A DNA stretch of 32,445 nt from JAAYCT01 sp964499575 (lineage in GTDB: Bacteria; Bacillota; Clostridia; Saccharofermentanales; Saccharofermentanaceae), in assembly GCA_964499575.1 (NCBI GenBank), contig CAZCLK010000018.1, forward strand, positions 1 to 32,445, in the 5' to 3' direction. Below, piece by piece: positions 25,091 through 32,445 of this stretch. The notes beneath the pieces are model-generated. The model was not told where the DNA came from and did no database searches. It was given only the letters and a program-made list of their open reading frames with translations. Position 1 is the first letter of the stretch; the number at the start of each line of letters is the position of its first letter. Both the position numbers and the translations under genes were made by a program.

Positions 25091-28000
25091 CTACTTCATC
25101 AACATATTGTTTTCGGGGGGTAATTCGTTTCTGGGAATCGACTGTGTTCTTGTTTCTGAAACGATGCCCGAAAAATCGGAGATTTCAAAGGAGGTCAGGT
25201 CTGTGGGTTTCATATCCGTCTCCAAACACTCAATAACCGCGACAAGCGTGTCCAGCGAAGTGATAATCGGCACGCCGTGTTCGATGCACGATCTTCTGAG
25301 ACGAAAGCCGTTACGGATCATTACTGAAGCGTTCCCCTCCGTGTTGACCAAAAGCCGGATTCTTCCGCTTTTGATGAGATCCAGTGCGTTCGGAGAATCC
25401 TCCTCAATCTTTCGGACGGTGTTCGTCGGTATTCCGTACCGGTTCAGATAATTTGCCGTACCACCTGTCCCGTAAAGATTATACCCGAGACGATTGAGTT
25501 TGTCCGCAAGAGGGACCAGATCCGATTTGTCACTATCACGCACCGTGAGGAATATCCCCGAATTCCGTGCAGGAAACTTGAATCCGGATGCCAGAATAGC
25601 TTTGAACATGGCCTCGGAGTACCGGGTGGACAGTCCGAGCACCTCTCCGGTGCTTTTCATCTCAGGCCCGAGACTGGCGTCGACATCATGAAGTTTTTCG
25701 AAAGAAAATACAGGCGCTTTGATCGCGTAAACCCACGGATATCTCGCATACAGTCCGGATCCGAAAGGAAAGACCTTCAGCTTGGCGCCGAGCATGATCC
25801 GCGTTGCGATGTCCACGATCGGTATTCCGGTCACCTTGCTGATATAAGGAACCGTCCTCGATGATCTCGGATTGACCTCAATCACATAAACTTCATCGTT
25901 ATAAAGAATGAACTGAATATTGACAAGACCGATCACACCGAGGGCAAAGGCAAGCTTCCTCGTATACCCAATGATAATTTCACGAATTTTTTCGGGAATG
26001 TATGCCGGAAAGATTGATATGGAGTCGCCGGAATGGACTCCCGCACGTTCAAGATGCTCCATAATCCCCGGTATTAAAATATCCTCGCCATCGCATACCG
26101 CATCGACCTCGAGTTCAATACCGCGAAGATATTTATCGACCAGAATAGGGTGTTCCTGCTCGACAAGATTGATGATTCGCATGTACTCGTTCATTTCGTC
26201 ATCGTCATTCACGATGGCCATTCCCTGACCGCCTAATACATAGGAGGGTCGGACGAGGACCGGATAGTTGAGTTTTGCGGCGAGCGTCAAGGCTTCTTCA
26301 ACCGTAAAAACCGTTCCGCCTTGAGGCCTTTTGATGTCGCACTCCTCAAGAATTTTATCAAACCGCTCTCGATCCTCCGCAGCGTCAACATTATCCGCAG
26401 AAGTCCCGAGGATCCTAAAACCCATATCCGAAATTGCTTTAATGAGCTTGATCGCGGTCTGCCCGCCGAATTGACAAATGCACCCGTCGGGTTTTTCATT
26501 TTCGAGGATCGCCCGGACGTCGTCTTCGGTAAGCGGCTCAAAGTAAAGCCGATCCGACGTATCGTAATCGGTGGATACGGTTTCGGGGTTGTTGTTCGCG
26601 ATGATTGCCTCGTAACCCATATCGCGCAAAGCCCGGACGGAATGAACGGAGCAGTAATCGAACTCAATCCCCTGCCCGATTCGGATCGGACCCGATCCGA
26701 GTACCAGGACTTTCTTTCTATCCGTCCGTTCGGATTCATTGAATGTGTCGAATGTCGAATAATAATATGGAGTAATCGCCTGATATTCTCCCGCACAGGT
26801 ATCGACCATTTTATAGGTGTGAAAAAGGCCCGAAGACTTCCTGCGATTACGTATTGTTTTCGCATCAGACTTCGTTAAGCGTGCAATATACGAGTCGGTG
26901 AAACTCATTTTTACTGCTGCGGCGAATAAATCATCCGGAAGTTCACGGCCCCCTTCGCATCGAAGCAGCGCATCCTCGATATGAACGATATTGGCAATTT
27001 TCGAAAGAAAAAATTTATCGACAAGAGTCATCCGATAGATCTCTTCGATCCCGTGATTTCGCCGAATATATTCGGCCAGAAAGAAAATCCGCATATCCTC
27101 AACAATAAGCATATGTTCGAAAAGCGCTTCGTCCGAAAGTTTGTTGATCCACGGCACAAAAAGACCGCCGATATTCATCTCCAGAGAACGCACAGCTTTC
27201 ATTAAAGCACTTTCGACCGTATTGCCGATTGACATGACCTCGCCGGTCGCTTTCATTTGTGTGCCGAGTGTTTTTTTCGCTTTAACGAATTTATCAAACG
27301 GAAACTTCGGAATCTTGGCGACGACGTAATCGACGGCCGGTTCAAAACAAGCTTTGGTTTTTCCGGTGACTTCGTTCGGAATTTCATCAAGCAAATATCC
27401 GCAAGCGATTCTGGCCGCGACTTTGGCAATCGGATAACCGGTCGCCTTGGATGCTAAAGCCGAAGAGCGTGACAGTCTCGGATTCACCTCAATGACGGCG
27501 TAATCGGGTTTTGTCGGATGTTGGGCAAATTGAACATTGCAGCCCCCTACGATCCCGAGCTCCTCTACAATCCGCAAAGCGGATGTACGCAAGCGTTGAT
27601 ACTCGGTATCGGATAGCGTTTGAGCCGGAGCGACGACGATTGAGTCGCCCGTATGAATACCGACCGGATCCAGATTCTCCATCGAGCAAATTGCGACCTT
27701 ATTGCCCCTTTCATCCCGAACCGCTTCAAATTCGATTTCCTTCCACCCGGCAATACTTTTCTCGATGAGAACCTGACCGACGGGACTGGAATCAAGGCCG
27801 AGTGTGGCAATCTCGATAAGGTTGTCCTTTGAAGACGCGATACCGCCGCCGGTACCGCCTAAAGTATAAGCCGGACGAACAATAACCGGATAACCCAAGA
27901 CATCTGCGATGCGCAGGCAATCATCGATCGAATTTGCAGTTTCCGAAGGCACGCAGGGTTCGTTGATCCGAAGCATCGCCTCCCGAAACTGCTCGCGATC

Positions 28001-28381
28001 CTCGCCCATTTTGATGCTTTTCGCAGAAGTTCCCATCAAAAGGACACCGTGGTCGGAAAGAAAGCCCGAGTCGTTAAGTTGCATTGAAAAATTGAGACCG
28101 GTCTGACCTCCCAATGTTCCAAGAAGTCCGTCTATATTTTCATTTATGATAATACTCTTGATTACGTCAATCTGGAGAGGCTCGATATAGACCCTGTCTG
28201 CGATTCCCGGGTCGGTCATTATGGTAGCGGGATTACTGTTGACGAGGACGACATAAAACCCCTCTTGCTTCAGTGTTCGGCAGGCTTGTGTACCTGCATA
28301 GTCGAATTCGGCGGCCTGACCGATGATGATCGGTCCGGATCCGATGACCAACACCCTCTTTACGTCCGTTCTTCTGGGCAT
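25091..28381 (-). CDS. carB: Carbamoyl phosphate synthase large subunit
   Basis: CarB makes carbamoyl phosphate from bicarbonate, ATP and ammonia that is normally delivered by the glutaminase subunit CarA. The 1096-residue protein has two homologous ATP-grasp halves, each beginning with a VLGSGPI-like motif (VLVIGSGPIIIGQAAEFDYAG and VLVLGSGPIRIGQGIEFDYC). A C-terminal MGS-like allosteric domain with YGTGGTANYL and LVNTEGNA follows. Length and motifs are normal. GGAGG lies five bases before the ATG. carA is not next to it or anywhere else in the window, although pyr operons of related bacteria usually carry both. Confidence 0.97.
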   Translation of the reverse strand: MPRRTDVKRVLVIGSGPIIIGQAAEFDYAGTQACRTLKQEGFYVVLVNSNPATIMTDPGIADRVYIEPLQIDVIKSIIINENIDGLLGTLGGQTGLNFSMQLNDSGFLSDHGVLLMGTSAKSIKMGEDREQFREAMLRINEPCVPSETANSIDDCLRIADVLGYPVIVRPAYTLGGTGGGIASSKDNLIEIATLGLDSSPVGQVLIEKSIAGWKEIEFEAVRDERGNKVAICSMENLDPVGIHTGDSIVVAPAQTLSDTEYQRLRTSALRIVEELGIVGGCNVQFAQHPTKPDYAVIEVNPRLSRSSALASKATGYPIAKVAARIACGYLLDEIPNEVTGKTKACFEPAVDYVVAKIPKFPFDKFVKAKKTLGTQMKATGEVMSIGNTVESALMKAVRSLEMNIGGLFVPWINKLSDEALFEHMLIVEDMRIFFLAEYIRRNHGIEEIYRMTLVDKFFLSKIANIVHIEDALLRCEGGRELPDDLFAAAVKMSFTDSYIARLTKSDAKTIRNRRKSSGLFHTYKMVDTCAGEYQAITPYYYSTFDTFNESERTDRKKVLVLGSGPIRIGQGIEFDYCSVHSVRALRDMGYEAIIANNNPETVSTDYDTSDRLYFEPLTEDDVRAILENEKPDGCICQFGGQTAIKLIKAISDMGFRILGTSADNVDAAEDRERFDKILEECDIKRPQGGTVFTVEEALTLAAKLNYPVLVRPSYVLGGQGMAIVNDDDEMNEYMRIINLVEQEHPILVDKYLRGIELEVDAVCDGEDILIPGIMEHLERAGVHSGDSISIFPAYIPEKIREIIIGYTRKLAFALGVIGLVNIQFILYNDEVYVIEVNPRSSRTVPYISKVTGIPIVDIATRIMLGAKLKVFPFGSGLYARYPWVYAIKAPVFSFEKLHDVDASLGPEMKSTGEVLGLSTRYSEAMFKAILASGFKFPARNSGIFLTVRDSDKSDLVPLADKLNRLGYNLYGTGGTANYLNRYGIPTNTVRKIEEDSPNALDLIKSGRIRLLVNTEGNASVMIRNGFRLRRSCIEHGVPIITSLDTLVAVIECLETDMKPTDLTSFEISDFSGIVSETRTQSIPRNELPPENNMLMK

Positions 28382-28432
28382 AGGTTCCTCCGTATTTTAA
28401 TGCCGGTTATGGAAGGATTCAAAAGCGATCCA

Positions 28433-29380
28433 TTATTCGTTTCGCTTTCTTCCGAGTGCGGCATTCAAGTCTTCGCGCATGCGAATCGCCTCGTCGCGGG
28501 TCGCCATCGCAAATTCTTCTTCTGACAGGTCATTTCTTTTTTTATACGCGCACATCAAACTCCTTGATGCATTTACGACGGCACCGTCGCCCCGGTCGGT
28601 AAATGCACAGGCTGCGGAATCCGCGTCTCCTCCCTGTGCGCCGTATCCGGGCACCAGGATAAAAGCGTGCGGCATTCTCTTCCGAAGAATCTTTGCCTGC
28701 TCGGGCCACGTTGCCCCGACGACGGCGCCGACAGAACTGAGTCCGCTCTCGCCGATGAGAGTGCTCCCCCATTCTTTGATCTTATCCGCTACGGCCTCGT
28801 AAAGCGTTCGCCCGTCTTCGAGCTTCTGATCCTGAAAATCTCCCGCGGAAGGGTTCGAGGTTCGCACCAGGATAAACATGCCTTTTCCCTCATCCTGCGC
28901 AACCTTGATAAACGGTTCGATCCCGTCGATTCCGAGATATGCGTTCAACGTGATCGCATCGGCATCAAACATCGGGACATGACTTCCGTCGATCAGTGTC
29001 GTTTTACCGATAATTCCGGCCGCATAGGATTCCGCCGTCGCTCCGATGTCGTTTCTTTTCGCGTCGGCAATAACAATCATTCCTTTTTCACGCGCGTAGT
29101 CGATGGTGCTCTTAAGCGTCTTTATTCCTTCGATGCCGTACATTTCATAATAGGCAAACTGAGGCTTGACCGCGGGTATAATGTCGCAGGTCGCGTCGAT
29201 CAACGCCTTGTTGAATTCAAGGATCGCCATCGCGGATGCGATTTGAACGTCCGGCTCTTTTTCTGCCCATGCGGTGCGGATTGCGCCCGGTACATAATCG
29301 AGTTTGGGATCGAGTCCCAACACGGTCGGATTATTCAGTTCTTTGATCCTGGCGGCGAGGCGGTCAGCGAAGTTCTTCAT
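28433..29380 (-). CDS. pyrF: Orotidine 5'-phosphate decarboxylase (subfamily 2)
   Basis: PyrF decarboxylates OMP to UMP, the last step of the pathway. The 315-residue protein is of the longer subfamily 2 type and has the catalytic segment DAKRNDIG at 106-113 and the phosphate-gripper region VPGYGAQGGD. Its start overlaps the end of pyrC by 17 bases, with GGAGG about 11 bases upstream. A 51-base gap separates it from carB. Confidence 0.96.
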   Translation of the reverse strand: MKNFADRLAARIKELNNPTVLGLDPKLDYVPGAIRTAWAEKEPDVQIASAMAILEFNKALIDATCDIIPAVKPQFAYYEMYGIEGIKTLKSTIDYAREKGMIVIADAKRNDIGATAESYAAGIIGKTTLIDGSHVPMFDADAITLNAYLGIDGIEPFIKVAQDEGKGMFILVRTSNPSAGDFQDQKLEDGRTLYEAVADKIKEWGSTLIGESGLSSVGAVVGATWPEQAKILRKRMPHAFILVPGYGAQGGDADSAACAFTDRGDGAVVNASRSLMCAYKKRNDLSEEEFAMATRDEAIRMREDLNAALGRKRNE

Positions 29381-30620
29381 AGGTCAGTCTTCCTCCCATT
29401 ACGGTAAATATGCACTTTCCGAATAATTCGTTTCCGTGAAAAGGGGTGTTTCTCGATTTGCTGAGCATTTTATCCTTGTCGAAAACAAACGGATTCTCAA
29501 GATCAAAGCATGTAATATCCGCCGGAGCGCCGATATCAAGTGTTCCGCGACCGAGTTTGAGTATCGAGGAAGGCTTTTTTGACATGCACTCAATCAATTG
29601 CGACAGGGATAATCTTCCGGTCCGGACCAGATGCGTGTATCCGAGCGCAAACGCGGTCTCGAATCCGACGATGCCGTTCAGTGCCAATGAAAACTCGATC
29701 TGCTTATCGTCCTGATGGTGCGGAGCGTGATCGGTGACGATGATATCGATCGTACCGTCCGCAAGACCTTCAATTACGGCCTGCCGGTCATCCTCCGTGC
29801 GAAGCGGAGGACTCATCTTCGCGTTCGTATCAAAGCCCGTGCAGGCCTCCTCCGTGAGCGAAAAGTAATGCGGGCAGGTTTCGGCGGTCACCTTGACTCC
29901 GCGCGCTTTCGCGTCACGAATCACTTGAACCCCCGCTCGATTGCTGACATGACAGATATGAACCGGAAGTCCCAAGTATTCCGCGATCTGGATGTCGCGA
30001 GCAATATTGATGTTCTCCGCAAGCGTCGGAATTCCCCGAAGACCCATCCGGGTTGAAAGCGCTCCCTCGTTCATGGCGCCTTCGGATATCGATTTATCCT
30101 CGCAGTGATCCATGACGATCAAATCAAACACACCGGCGTATTCCATTACTTTTCGCATCAGATCGGCGGTTTCAATCGGAAGTCCGTCGTTGGAGACCGC
30201 GACGATCCCCGCATCTTTCATGAGGCCGATCTCGGAAAGCTCTTTAGTACACAAGCCCTTGCTCGCGGCCCCGATCGGGAACACATTCGCGTAGCCGACT
30301 TTTTTACTTTTTGCGATGATACTGCTCACTACCGCCGCGTTATCGCATACCGGATTTGTATTGGGCATCGGACAAACGGAAGTGAACCCTCCCTTGGCGG
30401 CGGATTTTGTTCCGCTTTCGATATCTTCTTTGTATTCGTAGCCCGGGTCTCTGAGGTGACAATGGGCGTCAATCAAACCCGGAAATAGTGCGGCTCCTCC
30501 TGCTTCGCAGGTGCAATCAAAGGGCCCTTCAAACTTCCCGCTGATCCGTCCGTCCCGGATGTAGAAATCAACAGGCGATCCCTGATTCATCGGCCGGGTG
30601 TTTTTTATTAGGATATTCAT
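29364..30620 (-). CDS. pyrC: Dihydroorotase (class I)
   Basis: The enzyme cyclises carbamoyl aspartate to dihydroorotate. The 418-residue amidohydrolase has the metal motif DAHCHLRDPG (HxH at residues 53 and 55), MDHCED and TDHAPHHQDDK. GGAGG stands eight bases before ATG 30620, which shares one base with the pyrB stop. A GTG at 30623 is an alternative with a four-base overlap. Confidence 0.95.
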   Translation of the reverse strand: MNILIKNTRPMNQGSPVDFYIRDGRISGKFEGPFDCTCEAGGAALFPGLIDAHCHLRDPGYEYKEDIESGTKSAAKGGFTSVCPMPNTNPVCDNAAVVSSIIAKSKKVGYANVFPIGAASKGLCTKELSEIGLMKDAGIVAVSNDGLPIETADLMRKVMEYAGVFDLIVMDHCEDKSISEGAMNEGALSTRMGLRGIPTLAENINIARDIQIAEYLGLPVHICHVSNRAGVQVIRDAKARGVKVTAETCPHYFSLTEEACTGFDTNAKMSPPLRTEDDRQAVIEGLADGTIDIIVTDHAPHHQDDKQIEFSLALNGIVGFETAFALGYTHLVRTGRLSLSQLIECMSKKPSSILKLGRGTLDIGAPADITCFDLENPFVFDKDKMLSKSRNTPFHGNELFGKCIFTVMGGRLTYEELR

Positions 30621-31546
30621 CACTGATTCCTCCTCGCGATAAGAAGATAGAGCACCGCCATCCGAACCGCGACACCGTTTGTGACCTGTTCGTTAATCAG
30701 CGACTGCGGGCTGTCATAAAGGACGGTCGGAAGCTCAACACCATGATTGCATGGTCCCGGGTGCATGATGATTGCCGACGACTTGGCTTTTTTTATCGTT
30801 TCGGGAGTGATCGAAAAAAATCTTGAATACTCGGCGATCGAAGGGAAAAGCGACTTTGCCTGCCTTTCAAGCTGGACCCGAAGCCCCATGACCGCGTCGG
30901 CACCTTCCACCGCTTCATCGACGGATTTTGCGATTGTACACCCCATCTTTTCCATTCCGACCGGAAGCATCGTCGGCGGGCCGTAGACAAAAACCTCGGC
31001 GCCGAGCTTGGTCAATCCGATGGTATTGCTGCGCGCGACCCTGCTGTGGTAAATATCGCCGCAAATCGCCACCTTCAGTCCCTCAAGAGTCCCGAACCTC
31101 TCTCTCATTGTATACATGTCCAAAAGCGCCTGCGTCGGGTGCTCATTCATTCCGTCCCCGGCATTGACGACGGAAGCCTTCAGAAACGGAGCAATAAAAT
31201 GCGGCGCCCCCGATTGGTTGTGCCGCATGATCAAAATGTCCGTCGCCATCATATCAATCGTCCTTGCCGTGTCCAAAAGCGACTCTCCTTTATTGACACT
31301 GCTTCCCGAGGTGGAGATATTCGCGCTTGCCGACCCCATGTACTTCGAGGCAAGCTCAAAAGAAAGCCTGGTCCTCGTGCTGTTCTCGTAAAATAGCGTG
31401 ATAACCGACTTGCCCTGAAGATGCGAGGTTTTCTTGTTGCCCGAGGTTAAAACGCGCTTCATCATCTCCGCCGTATCCAGTATTTCGGTGATTTCCTCGG
31501 CGGTCAATTCATTCATGCCCAGAAGGTCTTTACTTCGCAGAGTCAT
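30620..31546 (-). CDS. pyrB: Aspartate carbamoyltransferase catalytic subunit
   Basis: PyrB joins carbamoyl phosphate to aspartate, the committed step of pyrimidine synthesis. The 308-residue protein has the carbamoyl-phosphate loop STRTR at 56-60, NAGDGMNEHPTQALLD, and the aspartate-side HPGP segment. The usual NRGVE after HPGP reads NHGVE (His268, CAT at 30743-30745). No regulatory chain gene pyrI follows, so a non-allosteric trimer is likely. The ATG overlaps the pyrR stop as ATGA. Confidence 0.96.
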   Translation of the reverse strand: MTLRSKDLLGMNELTAEEITEILDTAEMMKRVLTSGNKKTSHLQGKSVITLFYENSTRTRLSFELASKYMGSASANISTSGSSVNKGESLLDTARTIDMMATDILIMRHNQSGAPHFIAPFLKASVVNAGDGMNEHPTQALLDMYTMRERFGTLEGLKVAICGDIYHSRVARSNTIGLTKLGAEVFVYGPPTMLPVGMEKMGCTIAKSVDEAVEGADAVMGLRVQLERQAKSLFPSIAEYSRFFSITPETIKKAKSSAIIMHPGPCNHGVELPTVLYDSPQSLINEQVTNGVAVRMAVLYLLIARRNQ

Positions 31547-32097
31547 TTTTTCACCTCTTCACACAAAACAACCCGATCCTCACCGTCGACTTCGGCAAGT
31601 TCGACACGGATCGATTCCATATTCGATGTCGGCACGTTTTTCCCGACATAATCGGCCCGGACCGGCAGTTGCCGGTGACCGCGGTCCACCATGATCGCCA
31701 GTTGAATCGACGCCGGCCGCCCCATATCGAAAAGCGCCTCGATCGCGGCTCGAACCGTTCTTCCGGTATATAACACGTCGTCCACCAAAACGATCGTCTT
31801 GTCATTGACGTCCAGGGGAATATCCGTTCCGTTAACGATTGGGTGAGCGCTCAGCATCGAAAGGTCATCACGATAGAAAGTGATGTCCAAAACACCGACC
31901 GGCGGCTTCATCCCTTCGATGGACTCAAGGATTCCCGCAATCCTTTTAGCCATCGGAACCCCTCTTCTCTGAATCCCGATGATCACCAGATCGGATAATC
32001 CTTTATTCTTTTCGAGGATCTCGTGCGAAATTCGGGTCAGGGCCCGGGAAATCGCGCTTGCGTCCATCAGGATTGCCTTTTCTAATGATTCCGACAT
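31543..32097 (-). CDS. pyrR: PyrR, pyr mRNA-binding attenuation protein / uracil phosphoribosyltransferase
   Basis: PyrR binds pyr leader RNA when UMP is high and promotes termination. Many members also have uracil phosphoribosyltransferase activity. The 184-residue protein has the PRPP loop TIVLVDDVLYTGRT (about residues 101-114), intact. The start is ATG 32097, with GGGAG upstream. An in-frame ATG at 32151 lies over the leader terminator. It is the first gene of the operon it controls, and its stop overlaps pyrB. Confidence 0.96.
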   Translation of the reverse strand: MSESLEKAILMDASAISRALTRISHEILEKNKGLSDLVIIGIQRRGVPMAKRIAGILESIEGMKPPVGVLDITFYRDDLSMLSAHPIVNGTDIPLDVNDKTIVLVDDVLYTGRTVRAAIEALFDMGRPASIQLAIMVDRGHRQLPVRADYVGKNVPTSNMESIRVELAEVDGEDRVVLCEEVKK

Positions 32098-32119
32098 ATT
32101 CACGCTCCCTTCTTGTGAT

Positions 32120-32131
32120 GCCCTTCCGGGC
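32120..32131 (-). other. Small GC hairpin upstream of the pyrR ribosome site
   Basis: GCCC-GGAA-GGGC on the minus strand forms a four-base-pair hairpin with a GNRA-type loop, about 22 bases before the pyrR start. It contains a third copy of the CGGAAGG element of the leader. A role is not shown. Confidence 0.4.
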
Positions 32132-32144
32132 GATGTTTGGGGAC

Positions 32145-32179
32145 AAAACAAAACCTTCCGCCGCTTCGGGCTCGGAAGG
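32145..32179 (-). terminator. pyr operon attenuator terminator
   Basis: On the minus strand CCTTCCG (32179-32173) pairs with CGGAAGG (32160-32154), and a T-rich run TTTTGTTTT follows at 32153-32145. It lies between the PyrR-binding element and pyrR. Confidence 0.85.
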
Positions 32180-32232
32180 CTTACAATAATCGTAATCTCG
32201 TCGACAGAAAGTCGGCTCCTTACACTATATAA

Positions 32233-32265
32233 CCCTTCCGGATCTCACAGGATCTTGTTAAAAGG
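32233..32265 (-). promoter_or_regulatory. PyrR-binding RNA element of the pyr leader
   Basis: The minus strand reads CCTTTTAACAAGATCCTGTG then AGATCCGGAAGGG, matching the CC/GG-flanked stem with a UCCNGNGAG-type loop of PyrR sites. Its 3' arm contains CGGAAGG (32240-32234), which is fully complementary to the 5' arm of the downstream terminator. It can therefore act as antiterminator when PyrR is absent. Confidence 0.85.
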
Positions 32266-32281
32266 TCTTTATCTTGAAAGG

Positions 32282-32310
32282 ATAATAAACTATTCGTTGA
32301 CACTTTTCAA
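32282..32310 (-). promoter_or_regulatory. pyr operon promoter
   Basis: On the minus strand TTGAAA (32310-32305) and TATTAT (32287-32282) are separated by exactly 17 bases, each matching consensus at five of six positions. The expected transcript start near 32275 lies just before the PyrR-binding element. Confidence 0.75.
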
Positions 32311-32324
32311 GTGGCTGTGATAAT
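32297..32324 (+). promoter_or_regulatory. Promoter of tRNA-Leu(CAA)
   Basis: A consensus TTGACA at 32297-32302 and GATAAT at 32319-32324 are spaced by 16 bases, ending 14 bases before the tRNA. It overlaps the pyr promoter on the opposite strand. Confidence 0.7.
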
Positions 32325-32337
32325 ATTTTCTGGTCAC

Positions 32338-32424
32338 GGGGCTGTGGCGGAATTGGCAGACGCAGCAGACTCAAAATCTGCCGATCGTGAGATTGTATGG
32401 GTTCAAGTCCCATCAGCCCCACCA
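32338..32424 (+). tRNA. tRNA-Leu (anticodon CAA), complete, CCA encoded
   Basis: The acceptor stem pairs GGGGCTG (32338-32344) with CAGCCCC (32414-32420). The anticodon stem GCAGA/TCTGC encloses CTCAAAA with anticodon CAA at 32372-32374, which reads UUG. A long class II variable arm and a T arm with GGTTCAAGTCC follow. The discriminator A at 32421 and CCA at 32422-32424 are encoded. The last 21 bases of the window show nothing further. Confidence 0.97.
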
Positions 32425-32445
32425 GGATTCGAAAGGCATTTCCCG

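Noticed and set aside
1..32445. CRISPR array, insertion sequence, prophage or toxin-antitoxin pair
   Set aside because: No regular direct repeats, transposase or integrase motifs, or paired small genes were seen on either strand.

Overview
The window looks like chromosomal core DNA of a low-to-mid GC Gram-positive bacterium (Bacillota, most likely class Clostridia). The basis is a leucine T-box leader, a PyrR-type pyr attenuator, a PyrK/PyrD class 1B dihydroorotate dehydrogenase, a Bacillus-type LexA box, strong AGGAGG ribosome sites and the miaB-mutS-mutL-miaA-hfq cluster. Lineage below class is not resolved. No insertion sequence, prophage or CRISPR array was seen.

Layout. A truncated tRNA-Leu(CAG) leaves the left edge on the minus strand. 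A zinc-ribbon membrane protein gene and murD follow on the plus strand, then a leucine T-box (CUC specifier) that controls a lone leuA ending at a strong hairpin. After about 0.55 kb without a gene comes a second zinc-ribbon protein, with one membrane segment and a large acidic extracytoplasmic part. Next are an uncharacterised membrane protein gene and lexA, which diverge around a LexA box. lexA runs tail-to-tail into hfq with overlapping stop codons. The minus strand then carries the hfq, miaA, mutL, mutS and miaB block. This is flanked by a divergent DacF-like carboxypeptidase gene whose catalytic lysine is replaced.

Two further minus-strand units fill the right half. One holds an acyl-CoA synthetase followed by tldD and tldE. 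The other is a roughly 10-kb pyrimidine operon (pyrR-pyrB-pyrC-pyrF-carB-pyrK-pyrD-pyrE-like-ygjP-like) behind a PyrR-responsive attenuator. Its promoter overlaps the promoter of a divergent, complete tRNA-Leu(CAA) at the right edge.

How the genes work together. The pyr operon encodes UMP synthesis from carbamoyl phosphate, but carA is absent and the pyrE-position protein is atypical. The mutSL, lexA and hfq region combines mismatch repair, SOS control, tRNA A37 modification and RNA chaperone genes. murD and the DacF-like protein belong to peptidoglycan metabolism.

I did not find a clearly new defence or mobile system. The best leads are catalytic-residue losses in otherwise recognisable proteins (DacF-like, PyrE-like, Hfq and PyrB), the lexA-divergent membrane gene, a metalloprotease gene translationally coupled to the pyr operon, and the compact pyr/tRNA regulatory region.
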